Source: Ulva prolifera
Lineage: Eukaryota > Chlorophyta > Ulvophyceae > Ulvales > Ulvaceae
Assembly (NCBI GenBank): GCA_023078555.1
Contig: CM041204.1
Location: 3,254,430 to 3,318,429 of the forward strand
DNA length: 64,000 bases
Direction: 5' to 3'
The notes below the pieces were generated by a model, which was not told the DNA's origin, searched no databases, and worked only from the letters and a program-made list of their open reading frames with translations. This document shows, in pieces, positions 36,731-47,542 of this stretch. Both the position numbers and the translations under genes were made by a program. Every line of letters begins with the position of its first letter. The first letter of the stretch is position 1.

Positions 36731-36748
36731 GTTAAATTTACAGCCCTA
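36731..36748 (-). repeat. Right terminal inverted repeat of hAT
   Basis: GTTAAATTTACAGCCCTA, the perfect complement of the left terminus. Confidence 0.93.
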
Positions 36749-36756
36749 GTGACCAC
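36749..36756. repeat. Target-site duplication, right (GTGACCAC)
   Basis: Identical to 23706-23713. Confidence 0.9.
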
Positions 36757-38952
36757 TACGAGCGGACGTCGGTCTACGCGCACGTGTGCCGTTCAGCCAT
36801 GAAAGCGACCGGAGGCCTCTGGGCTGGTCACATGGACTTTCCAGTCACGCAATCACACATAGATTTCTTGGGCTACACATAGCTATCGATCCTTGACGAT
36901 CCCACTCAGGCTGTATGTTGTCAGGGCTCCGTATCGACACTTTCCTCGGAGGTGCCACTCGGGAGATCACGATGCCATGGTAGGGTGACTGTGCACCCTT
37001 CGTGGCCACACATGGTACACCATTGCGATGCGCTACGCACGATCACGAAATCAGCATGCGTCAGAATGTGATCTGAGGCGCCCCGTACATCAAGTGCATC
37101 ATGCGTCCCGGGCCCCCGATCCAGCGCAGATCCATGCCGCATTCAGGTTTGTCTCTAGGACATCCAGAAGCCCAGGCCCGGCTGGAGCTAGCCATGGCCA
37201 GCGCTTTGCCATAAGGTACATGTCAGCGTGTGCCATGATGTAACTGATAACAAATGTGTGACATATGCGAAATGATGACAATCGCAATTGCTGAAGCTAG
37301 TTCAGACTCCGTCCGTCTGTGTGCACGGATTCAGTGTAGTGCTGTCACAGACTAGCACATCCCTGCTACCGCCCGTAGTTCTTGATAAGCTGTAAACTGT
37401 AGCTGTAGCTATCTCGAGATACCGAGGTGCGTTCTGTCCCACTGCAACACAGCCTCCGCCTCCGCGCGCAGTATGCACATCATGCGCATGATATGGGCCT
37501 GATTTCTGGCTTATCACCAAGGGTTGGAAGGATCTGAGTGCGTAGGTAAGGTATTGCAGCATCAGGCGATTGCGAGCCACTGCCAGTCCATTGAAGACGG
37601 CGTGTGCATGGGGTCAATCGTAGCCCTTGTGGGGAGCCATGCATGCATGCCTGCACAGCAGGGGTGTCTCACGACATGTACGTGTGTACCACTGCAAACC
37701 CCAATTTGTACTGTTGCCTCCCGCTGAAACAACATGTGCTGAAAAATCACTGCCAATAACATCTGCACGGGGACATACACGCGTATGCGCGACGCCTCTG
37801 TGCCACTAATACACTGTCAAGTCAGGTATGCAACACTGGCAATGCACAATGCCGCACATGGAGTGAACCTGCACGGCCACCCCTTCACATCGAGGTACTG
37901 CGTGGCGTTTACTGTGTATTGCTGAAGCACCAATTGATCAGCGGGCTTCACGCATCAGAGTTAATTGAGATCAATCGCATAGTACTGGCTAGGAATTCAC
38001 GATTCTTCCATAGATGCAGGCAGTGCAGAGGTTTTGCAGTACTGTTGGCACACAGCTTGGCCCGCCAACGGCCTGAAGGTACATCACCAGATGAAACACT
38101 CACTTCGCCATTCCACTCCAGCATCGCAGCTACGTCCACAGAATCACGGTCCTGCCTCTCGCAGGAGCCTCGCTGCCATGTGCACTCACGGTGACACTGG
38201 ACTTGTAGCCCAAACCTGGCGTCAAGGCACAGGTAGCGATTCTATTTGCTGGCCGCTTCATCGGATCGCAGAGAAGTGCCGGGACGCTGCACTCGGTCCG
38301 CCGGTCCGGCTGCGTGAGTCGCTCGCCGCTGATGATTGGCCCCACACACTTGCAGCGCCCCAGGGCTGAGCAGTGGCGGACTGGCCAACGCGGCACTGTG
38401 GGACGGCTGCGCTGAGTTTGAGAGCAGGCGCCGCTGCACACAGAACGGCACTGTCAGCCCAGATGCGCCGATACAAACACAGCGCCGCGGGCCGCTGCTG
38501 TGGCATACGAGCTGCATGTATGAGCTGCATGCACACGCATGGGTGACTGCTCGCCATTGTGCAGCCATTGTGCAGCGGGGTGGATTGAGAGGTGTATGTA
38601 TGGCCAGATGCATGCATAGCATGCATGCGCGTGGGAGCAGCACGCGGCCACCACAGTGACCAGTCGCAGCATCCCACAATGTGGTCGAGGCTGCTCATGC
38701 CAGCGCCCACGCATCACACCAGGACACGACCGCGGCCTGCGCTACAAAACCATGCGCGCGACATGGCCATCCCAGCGTTGTTGACTCAAGGCCATCTCAG
38801 ACACTGCCAGCGGCGCCGCCGCCATCAGCACACACAACTGCGCAGCACAGCCGCAGCACAGCATGTACAACGCACTGGTCCCTGGAGCAAGCAGACCCGC
38901 ACCTGCGCCAGCAGCAATGCAGACACGTCCCGGGCGCGGCCGACCTGGAGGG
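36757..38952. other. Intergenic between the transposon and copy 5
   Basis: 38390-38950 is similar to the 3' flanks of copies 2 and 3. Around 37405-37430, 'gtagctatctcgagatacc' resembles the upstream flanks of copies 2 and 3 (14140 and 18210). No LRR coding sequence remains between them. Confidence 0.45.
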
Positions 38953-41475
38953 TCACTCAAATTCAGCCCCCACTATCACGACCTTGAGCCCCTTCCGGGC
39001 TGAGGCTCCGGCCGCCGCCGCAGTGAGGACCGCTTTCGCTCTGCGGAAGAACTCGCAAGCGACGTGGCTATTGTCTGGGATTTCGTCGGTGGGGTCAACG
39101 TCCTCACTGCCGACGGATGAGTCCGAGTCATGCTTAGAGCGAAGCATGTGCACTGTCAGCCGCGTCAGGCCCTCCCGGCAGGAGGCGTGCATCGCCAGCT
39201 ACTCTGCCGCCTCGAAGGGGTCGAACAGCGCCAGCGTCAGCTCCCGCACCGCCGGCAGCGGATCCGCTGTACGGGCGTGCACCACCTCCGCGTCGTTCTG
39301 AGCCAGGACGGTGAGCGCCGTGAGGGCTGTGAGCCAGGACGGTGAGCGCCGTGAGGGCTGTGAGCCAGGACGGTGAGCGCCGTGAGGGCTGTGAGCCAGG
39401 ACGGTGAGCGCCGTGAGGGCTGTGAGCCAGGACGGTGAGCGCCGTGAGGGCTGTGAGCCAGGACGGTGAGCGCCGTGAGGGCTGTGAGCCTGGACGGTGA
39501 GCGCCGTGAGGGCTGTGATCGCGTGCAGCGAGAAGATGCATGATGGCGGCACCTCGAAGCGGGCTCCGCCGGGGTCGAGGCACCGCCGCCGCAGGTGCGG
39601 CATGGACTTCAGCACCCGGCAGTCCGCGGGGCCCCGGATGCAGGCCCAGCCGCGGAGGCACAGCGCCGTCAGCTGCGTGAGGGAGCTCAGGGCGGCGAGG
39701 CCATGCGGCACAGAGCCCGCGTGCTCCATGAGGAGGCGGAGGTCTTGCAGCTGGAGGTGGCTGAGGAGCTGGAAGAGGTCCGGCTGCGGCAGCGGCAGCG
39801 TGCGCGTGCCGTCCATCAGCAGCGGGCACAGGCCGAGCCGGGTGAGGGTCGCCGCGCCGAGCAGCGGCACGATCCGCCGGACCAAGGAACGGTCTGTGGA
39901 GGCAAACAGGCTCAGGGGCTGGCGGAAGAACGTGTGCAGGCTGGGCAGGGCTGCCGTGAGGGCGTCGCGGATGCGGCTGTGGGGGTTCTGGTCTGCGGGG
40001 AGGGCGGCGCTGAGGCAGCGCAGGTGGGTGAAGGCTGCGAGGCTGCGGAGGAGGCGCCCGGCATCTTCTGCGGCTGCGGGTGGTTGGCCGAGGGAGCTGC
40101 CGTGGGATGGTCAGGTCCTCGCTGAGGGTGAGGCTGGTGAGGGGGGCGCCGAGGTGGCTGCAGAAGGCGGCTGACAGGTGGACATCGTCGCCGAAGAGGG
40201 CTGTCAGCTGGACGAGCTGCGGCATGTGCAGCGGGCAGCTGCCGTGAACCGGCTCTGGTAGCCGCTGAAGGCAGTCTCGTCCACCTCGATGTGGAGGGAC
40301 GTGAGCGCTGTGGCTGTGGAGATGGTGTTGGCCAGGCAGTGGCGTGGGCGCGCATTTGCACCCCGCTTGCGCTTCTTGGGGGGCTTGCTTGTGTCTGCCA
40401 CCCTGACTTTGAGATCGCGCAGCTCAGGCAGCGCGTGAACGGCTGCTCTCAAGCTGTGTGAGCGGCCTCTGCGTGCGCTGCCTTTGAGGAAGATGGTGCA
40501 GCCCGTCAGGTCAAGTGATCAGAGGGACGTGAGTTTGGTGACTTCTGGCAGAAGGGTCTCTTGTGAGATGGCAGCGATGCTCAACAAAGACAGAACGAGG
40601 CTGGTTACACCTGAGTGGCGGTGCAGAACTTGCGTGACACACGACCATGCCTCAAGCACGGCTTGCGCTTCGCTCAGGTCGGATCTGTCATCATCAATGT
40701 GAAGTGACAGCAGAGGTGGGGGAGATGGTGGCAGGGAGGCGAGCGCCCGCAGGGCGCCGCACGATGCAGGTGTAAGGGGTACACTGAACGATTTCTCCGT
40801 TGTCATGTATCCTGCAAGCACTGCGGCATGCAGGCTCGTTGGAAAGAAGTCCAGGAAGAGGGGAAGCCGCGTGGGAGCCAAAGCTGCTGCTGCTGTAAAG
40901 ATTCGACTCTGCAGCTCATGTGACAGCAGTGTCAGAGCCTCTACAGTAGCAGCTTTCCTTTCATCGACGGACGAACGCGTTCTGCATATCAGGCCATCTG
41001 CAGCGATCTCGACCCATTCGTCGATATGTTTGTCGTCGAGAGCATCTGCGACCTGCGGAACGCATTTTTGTCAGTGACTTTCAGACTGCTAATGGCATTA
41101 ACCGACGATAGACACGGTGCGACGCAAACATCAGCAGTTCATGGCCAAACGAGCTCCACACAAGTGAAGCTCTATCGCGGATCGCAGTGCGGGACGAGCA
41201 GCAGGAGCAACCTTAATAATGGCGCACATGGAAGGAAACGGCCGCCTCTGAAATGTGAGATCGTCGTCTGCCACAGCAGGGATCCACTTCCTGAAGTCGG
41301 AGACTGTGATAGCTTCAGGCAGCATGGCTTGACCGCCAGCTTCTGCAATGCAGGACAGCACGCTGCTACGGGCCATGACGTCAGATTCAGTGACATCATA
41401 GAACATCAACTGTCCAGAATCCACATGAAACGGCGCCGAGCGTGAGAAGTGCACCGGGTGAGCACAGCCCGGCAT
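38953..41475 (-). pseudogene. SKP1/BTB-like LRR gene, array copy 5, pseudogene (subfamily A)
   Basis: Exon 1 (41212-41475) is intact: MPGCAHPVHFSRSAPFHV, LPEAITVSDFRKWI. Exon 2 starts at 41052 with VADALDDKHIDEWVEIAA. Lesions read on the minus strand are a TGA in 'KLTSL*SLDLTGC' (about 40519), a frameshift after RFTAAA (about 40230), a second frameshift after LTLSEDLTIPRQLP (about 40100), and a TAG inside DPFEAAE (39199). The reading frame resumes after each lesion with recognisable family sequence (PRHCLA, MPQLVQLTALF, LVRRIVPLLGAATL, LRGWACI). A 31-bp minisatellite (39300-39516) replaces part of the late LRRs. The basic loop is KKRKRGAN. The last exon part is GC-rich and ends about 38953. 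Related to copies 2 and 3; not expected to make a full protein. Confidence 0.8.
39300..39516. repeat. 31-bp minisatellite, seven units, inside copy 5
   Basis: Seven head-to-tail 31-bp units starting gagccaggacggtgagcgcc at 39300, 39331, 39362, 39393, 39424, 39455 and 39486; the last has one change (gagcctgg). 31 is not a multiple of three, so three units give a 31-residue period. In one frame it reads LTALTALTVLA, the LRR word from which it seems to have grown. Confidence 0.95.
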
Positions 41476-42659
41476 CGTGAAGTCGACCTGTAGGACTCTG
41501 AGCCGCAGCAGAGCTGAATGAGCGCACAAGGGCGCACAGTGGTGATAACATGTGTCTAACGGCTTGCTCTACGCAGTGTGGCTGATCGCATTGAAAGCTC
41601 AGAATCTGCATGCAGGTAGCCGTACGCATGCACCACTGCAGCTCGAGAAACTATTTCCCAACGCAGATGCTGAACACAGTTGAATGTCACTTGGCCAAGT
41701 GATGTGTCCATACTTGACTGCTGTTTCCAGTTGAGTGTGGTGGGTCAGCGGCTGCTACAGCGGAGATGCACCATCTCACGACTCGAGGTACTCCATTGGA
41801 AGAGCAACAAGTCCAGGGTGGCCTTCTCACCATCAAACCGAACATCACCTGTGGTCGAGCATGTCGTGTCTCCATGCAATTTCACAGCCTCAGTTGCCTT
41901 GGCGTTACAGAGTCCCAGACAACAGCAGCAGCCCCAGAGCAAGGTGCATGCAGGCGTAAGGGCTCGGAGCATGTTGCACATTGGAGGTGGTGCGGACGCT
42001 GATTAGTGGAGGGCCCAAGAGCCGCCACCGATCGAGGGCCGCCACCGAGGGCCCAAGAGCCGCTGGCAGCGTCATCAATGCCTGTCAGGAACTTGGAGTG
42101 CCGGTGCTGGTGCCGGACGGGCCCCGGGTGAGCCGCGGCTCCCGTCTAACCCGCCATTGACGATGCCAGACAGCATTAGACGCCATGACAGCTGCCGATG
42201 TTAACGTTGCTGCGCAGTTGCAGGACGAGAGACAGAGCATTGGGGGCTGGCATCACCAAAAGGCATGCAACGCTTCAACCTATCTGAAACTCAGCCATAC
42301 AGGCATGCAGCCATACAGGCATGATGCCGCTGGCAGACAGTGCACCGCTGTGTGAATCAGGTCGCAAAAGCTCTTGTGGCCAACAGAGCTACCGTCCCGC
42401 GCCGCAAATTGAGCTGCCAGATTGTGTCCAGAAAACGATATCACGACTGCACAACACAACGCTACAGCATACATCACTGGCACTGGTCAAGCTCTAGGTT
42501 TGAATCACCTCGGCGACAACGCCGGTCTACGCAGTCCATGCCCACATACAGCATCATGTATGCATGTATCACGACGCGCAGCAGACCGGGCATTCTTACA
42601 CTATACTTCAACCCAAAGCAGCGCACCCTCAGCCTGAGGCTGGCCCAGCACTCCACAGG
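41476..42659. other. Intergenic between copies 5 and 6
   Basis: This marks the boundary between subfamilies A and B. No gene is seen. A ttaca (TGTAA on the minus strand) at 42596-42600, 60 bases past the copy 6 stop, could be its polyadenylation signal if the organism is a chlorophyte. Confidence 0.45.
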
Positions 42660-45158
42660 TCACAAAAGCACCCAGCCCCTCTGCCACAGCTTGACAGGCC
42701 GCATTGCAGTCTGAGACACCTCAAGCTCTCTACCACTCTTGCGCTTGATGGCATGAACCGCCTCACTGAGGTCATCGAGGGGCCCCCGTGAGCCATCGTC
42801 CCTCAGGGCCAGATCAAGCCGCACCAGCGCTGGCAGCCTGGCGGCAAACCGGCCGGCCCTGCTGACTGTGCCAACTGCAGCAGTGTCGGCAAACCCCTCC
42901 CCTGCCGCCGCCTCGTCGTCTTCATTCCTGGGGCCTGCGAAGCGGCCCCAGACGTCCAGGCCGAGCTCCTGCAGCGCGGGCAGCGCCCCCGCCGGCACGT
43001 GCTCGTCGAGCAAGCCCGAGATGCAGCCCCCTGCCGTGGCGCTCCTGAACACGAGGCTCGTGAGCGCCGGCAGCTCGCCCAGGCAGCGCGCGCAGCCGCC
43101 GCGCAGGTGCCCCGGCAGCCGCACGCGGAGCAGGTGCAGCTGCCGCAGCTGCGTCATGCGGCCCAGCGCCTCACAGTCCCCTCGCCTCGCAATGCACCCC
43201 CACCTATCTAGAGACAGGGCTGTCAGATGAGGCATTCGGGGCAGCGCTGCGAGGCCTACAGGTTCTTGGAACTGATCAGGCGGCGTCATCCGGAGCAGCT
43301 GCAGGCGAGGCTGGGCCAGCTGCGTTAGAAGCGCCCGCCAGTCGGCCCGCTCAGAGCCCCACTGCGACATCGTAACCGTCAGGTCTGTCAGCTGCGTCAG
43401 CGCCGTGGCCATGACAGGCGCCGCGCAGCGCGTCACGGCAAGGTCGGCGTTGAGGTTGAGCGAGGTGAGGCGCGGCAAGGCTGCAATCAAGGTGGCGCAT
43501 CCGGAAGAAACTGCGTCGAGGATGTCGCGCATGTGGTGGTCGTGGGCCTCTGACGGCGTCATCGGGAACGCCATTGGATGATCAGTCGGGGTGGAGAGGG
43601 CTAGCGTCTGCAGCGACGTGAAGGTGGCGAGGCTGGCGTAGAGCATCTGGACGTCTGCCAAGACTTCGGTACACAGAAGGTAGACCCCGTCATCAAGCAG
43701 ATTGAGGGTGGTGAGGGGGGCGCGGAGAGCGCCGAGGATGGATGCACACGAGCGCGTGTGGAAGCTGTGAAACCTGAGCGCGAGCTGGCGCAGGTGTGGC
43801 ATAAACAGGGCACTGGTCGCTGCGAAGGAGCTTGTGGTGTTGTACACTGTGGACAGGTCCAGGGACGTGAGGCCTGAGGCGGCAGAGAGCATCGGCACGA
43901 GGCAGTGCTGCGGGAGCGGCGCAGTCTCGTCGTCGCGTGGGCGCTTGGGAGTGTCTTTGGCGTACAGGGAGATGGCGAGGTGCTGTAGCTGGGGTAGGCA
44001 TTGGAAGGTCTGCCGCAGTGTGGGCAGAAAGTCTGGGCCGATTTTGGTGTGCAGGTGGAGGGACTGGAGGGATGAGAGAGAGGCGATGGCTGTGGCCAGC
44101 TGCTTGAGAGATGCCGGGACGATGGCGGGCAGCGCCATCTGGAGGCTGGTGAGGCCTGAGTGGTGCTGGAGCGCCTGGGCGAGGCATGTGGCTGCTTCCT
44201 CATCAGTAGGCAACCCGGCAGCGACGCGCTCGCTGTGTTCCAAGTCATGGACACTGAGCGATACGAAGGCTGGAGGCGATGCCGGAAGACTCACAAGAGC
44301 CTTGGCTGCCTTCAGTGATTCACTCAATGGCGACACGAGGGTCCTGGTGTGTGAGACAGTGGCTTCCAGCACTGCAGCGTGGTCAAGGCTGGGCAGAAAG
44401 TCAACCACAAGGTGCAGGCAGGACGGATCGATAGCAGCAGCCGCGAACACGCGCCTCCGCAGCGAATCTGAAAGCTCCGCTAAGCCATCAGATATCACTT
44501 TGTGGGCTGGCTCATCGGCTGGAGCGAGTGTTGGTGATTTGCGTCCCTTGTGCCACTGTTGTTGACGGCAACGTGCTGCATTTCGAGCGGTGCTGTGCCA
44601 TAAAATGGTCCGAGGCTCTGACATGTGCTGTGTGTTTAAACATTCAATAGAAAGCACTTCCGGGCGACAGTCCTCGTCAAGATGGGTGGACTCATGAAGG
44701 AGAGTGGCTGCAGCCAACTGAATCCACTCACCGACCCGTCCGTCATCTAGAACATCAGCAACCTGCACAACGTGTGATCTATGATATCACTCGGTGAATG
44801 TGTGGCAATTTTCATTTGCTAGAATCCAGGACAGCGGTAGACTCGAGTGCAGTGGGCCGCTAGCAGCATTCCGCTGCAATCTGCCTGGAGGGCATACCTT
44901 CATCACAGTGCAGAGCACAGAAAACGACCACGTCTCAGCCTCTGTTCTAGCTGCATTTCCTTGCCTCAGCCACGTCTTGAACTCGGCCAACGTAACGCTG
45001 TCGGGCAGAACGGCTTCGCCTCCAGCCTCGACGATGCACGACAGAACGGCACTCCTAGCCATAGCGCTGGAATGGACAACATCGTAGAAAATCAATTGAC
45101 CCGAGTACGCATCAATAGGAGCAGATTGTGTCAGGCATACAGGACCGTCGAACGCCAT
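42660..45158 (-). CDS. SKP1/BTB-like LRR protein, array copy 6 (subfamily B)
   Basis: Exons 44898-45158 (87 codons) and 42660-44762, intron 135 nt, 787 aa. Subfamily B start: MAFDGPVCLTQSAPIDAYSG, then SAVLSCIVEAGGEAVLPDSV and VADVLDDGRVGEWIQLAA. It carries about 40 extra residues after STHLDEDC (to PAHKV), absent from copies 7 and 9. They could be an acquired insertion or an unrecognised small intron. The helical segment has DSLRRRVFAAAA and DFLPSLDHAAVLEAT. LRRs begin near residue 288 (HSGLTSLQMAL). The basic loop KRPRDD is at about 360-365. The variable segment before ILDAVSSG is short (MTPSEAHDHHM). Late LRRs show LSLDRWGCIARRGDCEALGRMTQLRQLHLL, quoted here as its conserved W/C and LxxL pattern, then LQELGLDVWGRF. 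The C-terminus after ELEVS differs from its siblings (RPVKLWQRGWVLL). Confidence 0.82.
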
Positions 45159-47542
45159 CTTGATGCAGAGACCTGCCGCGCAAAGACTGTCGAGTATGCT
45201 GAATCTGGAGCGGCACAGTCGATCAGGCAGATGTGCCTGCTATCAGCGCGCCCCATTGATTTCGTCTCGGAGCTAGAGTGCATGCGTCGCAGCTCTGGCT
45301 TGTAGCTGTCAATGCATTACAGTGAGGAGGGGTATCCCTCCCGTGAGCGGATCATCCAAACCCACCGATCTGTATCACCGAGTCGACAAAGCACAAGATA
45401 TTCAAGATTATCAATGTTTTCGAATGGCAGAGGTATGGCAAAAGCGAGCATGAAACCCAGAATCATGCACCCTATCACAGGACAACAGGGTCACAATCAC
45501 TCACCGTGGGACAAACATCATCTTAACGATGCGCCCACCGCTAAGGCGAACAGCCTGATGAGTTCCAGCCACGCTCTGCGGATGTCCTACATATACGTGA
45601 CACAAGCCTACACTTGCAGCCTGCAATGACATCCGAAATAGCCAGGCGTTCCTGCATCTGCGATGTACACCGACATCACCTGCAGCAGAGTTGAGTCGCC
45701 CTGCAGAATCTTCAGAGCTGCCATCCAGCGATTTTACCTAAATCGTCAGAGCCGTTCGATACGATCGGCCCCCATGACCCGGCACTGCCGGAGACCTGCG
45801 AGTGCTGCAGACCGGTCTGCAGCATGATGATCACCTGATGCATGAGCATCTGCAGCTGGGCGTCAAAACTTCTATCGCCCAACCTCAATGACGACTGCGG
45901 CCCTTCCTTGCAGGGCAGCTGCGTGTGCTAATAGTAACAGCCGAGCTGCTGGAGCTCTGGCGCCATGCACCCTGCGGCCAAGAGCACAAGTGCATGCTGC
46001 AGCGGCTGCAACTGGTGATACTTGACGGGCTCTCTCGTCCGCGTCGATGCCCGCCATCCGGGCAACCTCCCAGCTGCGGCGCCCAGCATGCGAGCGTGGG
46101 CAGCGTTACGACTCGAGGTGCGCACGTGCATGACTCATGGACCGCAGATGCCACATGCATGGGTCGCCGAGGCGCAGTGCGCACGTGCGCGGGTGCGCCA
46201 ACCCTGCCATGTTGAGGTCTTTGCAAAGATCTATGGCCTCCCAAATACCAAGCAATTAACAGGTCAAATGAAGTGCCACAGTGGTACTCGGAGTTGATCA
46301 GTAGCGGCTGCACGTCTGAGTCCACCTCTGAGCTTTTTGCTGAGGCCTAGGCGTGGTGTTCTGCACTGCGCCTGGCATAAGCGTGTCACCTTCCGGGTGC
46401 TGATTATTTACTAAAAGAGTGAACGGGAGAAGACAAACACCAAAACCGTTTCGGGTGCTGATCGTGAAGGCTGGTGCGCGTTTCGTGGCAGCGTGTCTGC
46501 ATTTGGAGGTCAGTTCCACAATAGTGGCGTGACCCACTGCAGTGCCGTAAACATCGAAGATCTTTACTGTATCACGATGTCGTTCATGTGTGCAGCCGAA
46601 TGCCGCCGACTTGAGGGCCTGTGCAGATGTCACCTGCCGCTGAAGGAGCCGTGGACAGGCCTAGCATGTACCTGTACACTGCTAAATACGAGTTCAAATC
46701 ACCACCGCGGGCTGGCGCCGCCTACACCCAGCTGCCTGTGACAAGCGGTGTGCTCACCACAGCATGACCACCCCGCGAAGCGCCGTCATGCGGCCGACAT
46801 TTGGTGCGGGCCAACTCCCCGCGCTCACAGCGTGCAGGGGGGCCATGGTAGCAGCCTTCAGGTTAGTTCACCAGCAGGCAACACGTGCTCTCACAACAGC
46901 ACCCAAATGCGGCATGCATACAGACTGCTTAGTGGCGTATGCTTGCTCCATGCTGACTCTGCACGATTCCAGGATTTACGGCCCATGCTTGTGGCTGGCT
47001 GTTGTCGGCACAGTGCTGAGCATGCGCAGGTGCAGGAAGAGAGCTCACATCTTTGCGATCTCCAGGCAGCGGGAATCGCAGTCGAGTCATCACAGCGCTC
47101 AAGACAACACGCAATGCATGCCTGCACCCACCGGCATCTAGAGCACCGATGCGCTGTATAGCATGTTTGACGGCAGACCCTTTGAGCGGACTAGCTACTG
47201 CCGTACATCGCACAATATGTCACCGCCTGACATCCATGGCCAAAGTCGCATTTACATGGCACGCCGCAGGCTGCAGCCTGCATCACTGGGCAACCGCCAC
47301 TGGGCCTCAGACTGCATAGCTGGTCGGTCCCGGCGCCGAGGTATGCAGATCCACGAGCATCTGCAACCGCAGGATCACGGAGAACGACACAGCAGACCGC
47401 ACCAGCCACATCTGCCCTGGAGAAACACACAGGTTCAATGCACAGCAGACCGCACCAGCCACATCTGTCCCGGGGTAACTGCTTCTCACCTGCTCCCCGG
47501 CGCACAGGCCCCGATCGCACCCCGTCCCCTCTGCAAGTGAGC
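45159..47542. other. Intergenic between copies 6 and 7
   Basis: No gene is supported. It contains an inverted copy of the dispersed motif (46412-46450). The words agaccgcaccagccacatctg occur twice, near 47395 and 47445, as a short tandem duplication. Confidence 0.45.
46412..46450. repeat. Dispersed motif, inverted copy
   Basis: aaaagagtgaacgggaga followed by acaaacacc is the complement of the ends at 30792 and 62634. Confidence 0.65.

Larger units (their letters stand above)
23714..36748. mobile_element. hAT-type DNA transposon containing a nested TNP2-like element
   Basis: The boundaries are 18-bp perfect terminal inverted repeats, TAGGGCTGTAAATTTAAC at 23714-23731 and its complement at 36731-36748, flanked by a perfect 8-bp target duplication. 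Both ends have AT-rich subterminal DNA with repeated 'ttttacttt'-like words. TAGGG-type termini and 8-bp duplications are established hAT hallmarks, and a hAT C-terminal dimerisation segment is present at 36130-36290. The original hAT DNA appears to be only the outer parts (about 23714-23.9 kb and 35.87-36748); the centre is an inserted second element. The perfect termini and duplication suggest an insertion not very old compared with the decayed coding part. Confidence 0.85.

Noticed and set aside
23714-36748. KDZ (Kyakuja-Dileera-Zisupton) transposon
   Set aside because: KDZ elements also occur in algae, but the motifs seen (FVDGVQL, FADTPARR, Cys motifs in TNP2 order) fit TNP2, and the termini with hATC fit hAT.
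39300-39516. CRISPR-like array
   Set aside because: The 31-bp units are directly contiguous without spacers and lie within a eukaryotic pseudogene.
46680-46710. tRNA T-loop-like gttcaaatc
   Set aside because: The flanking bases do not form a T-stem, and no D-arm or acceptor stem is present.
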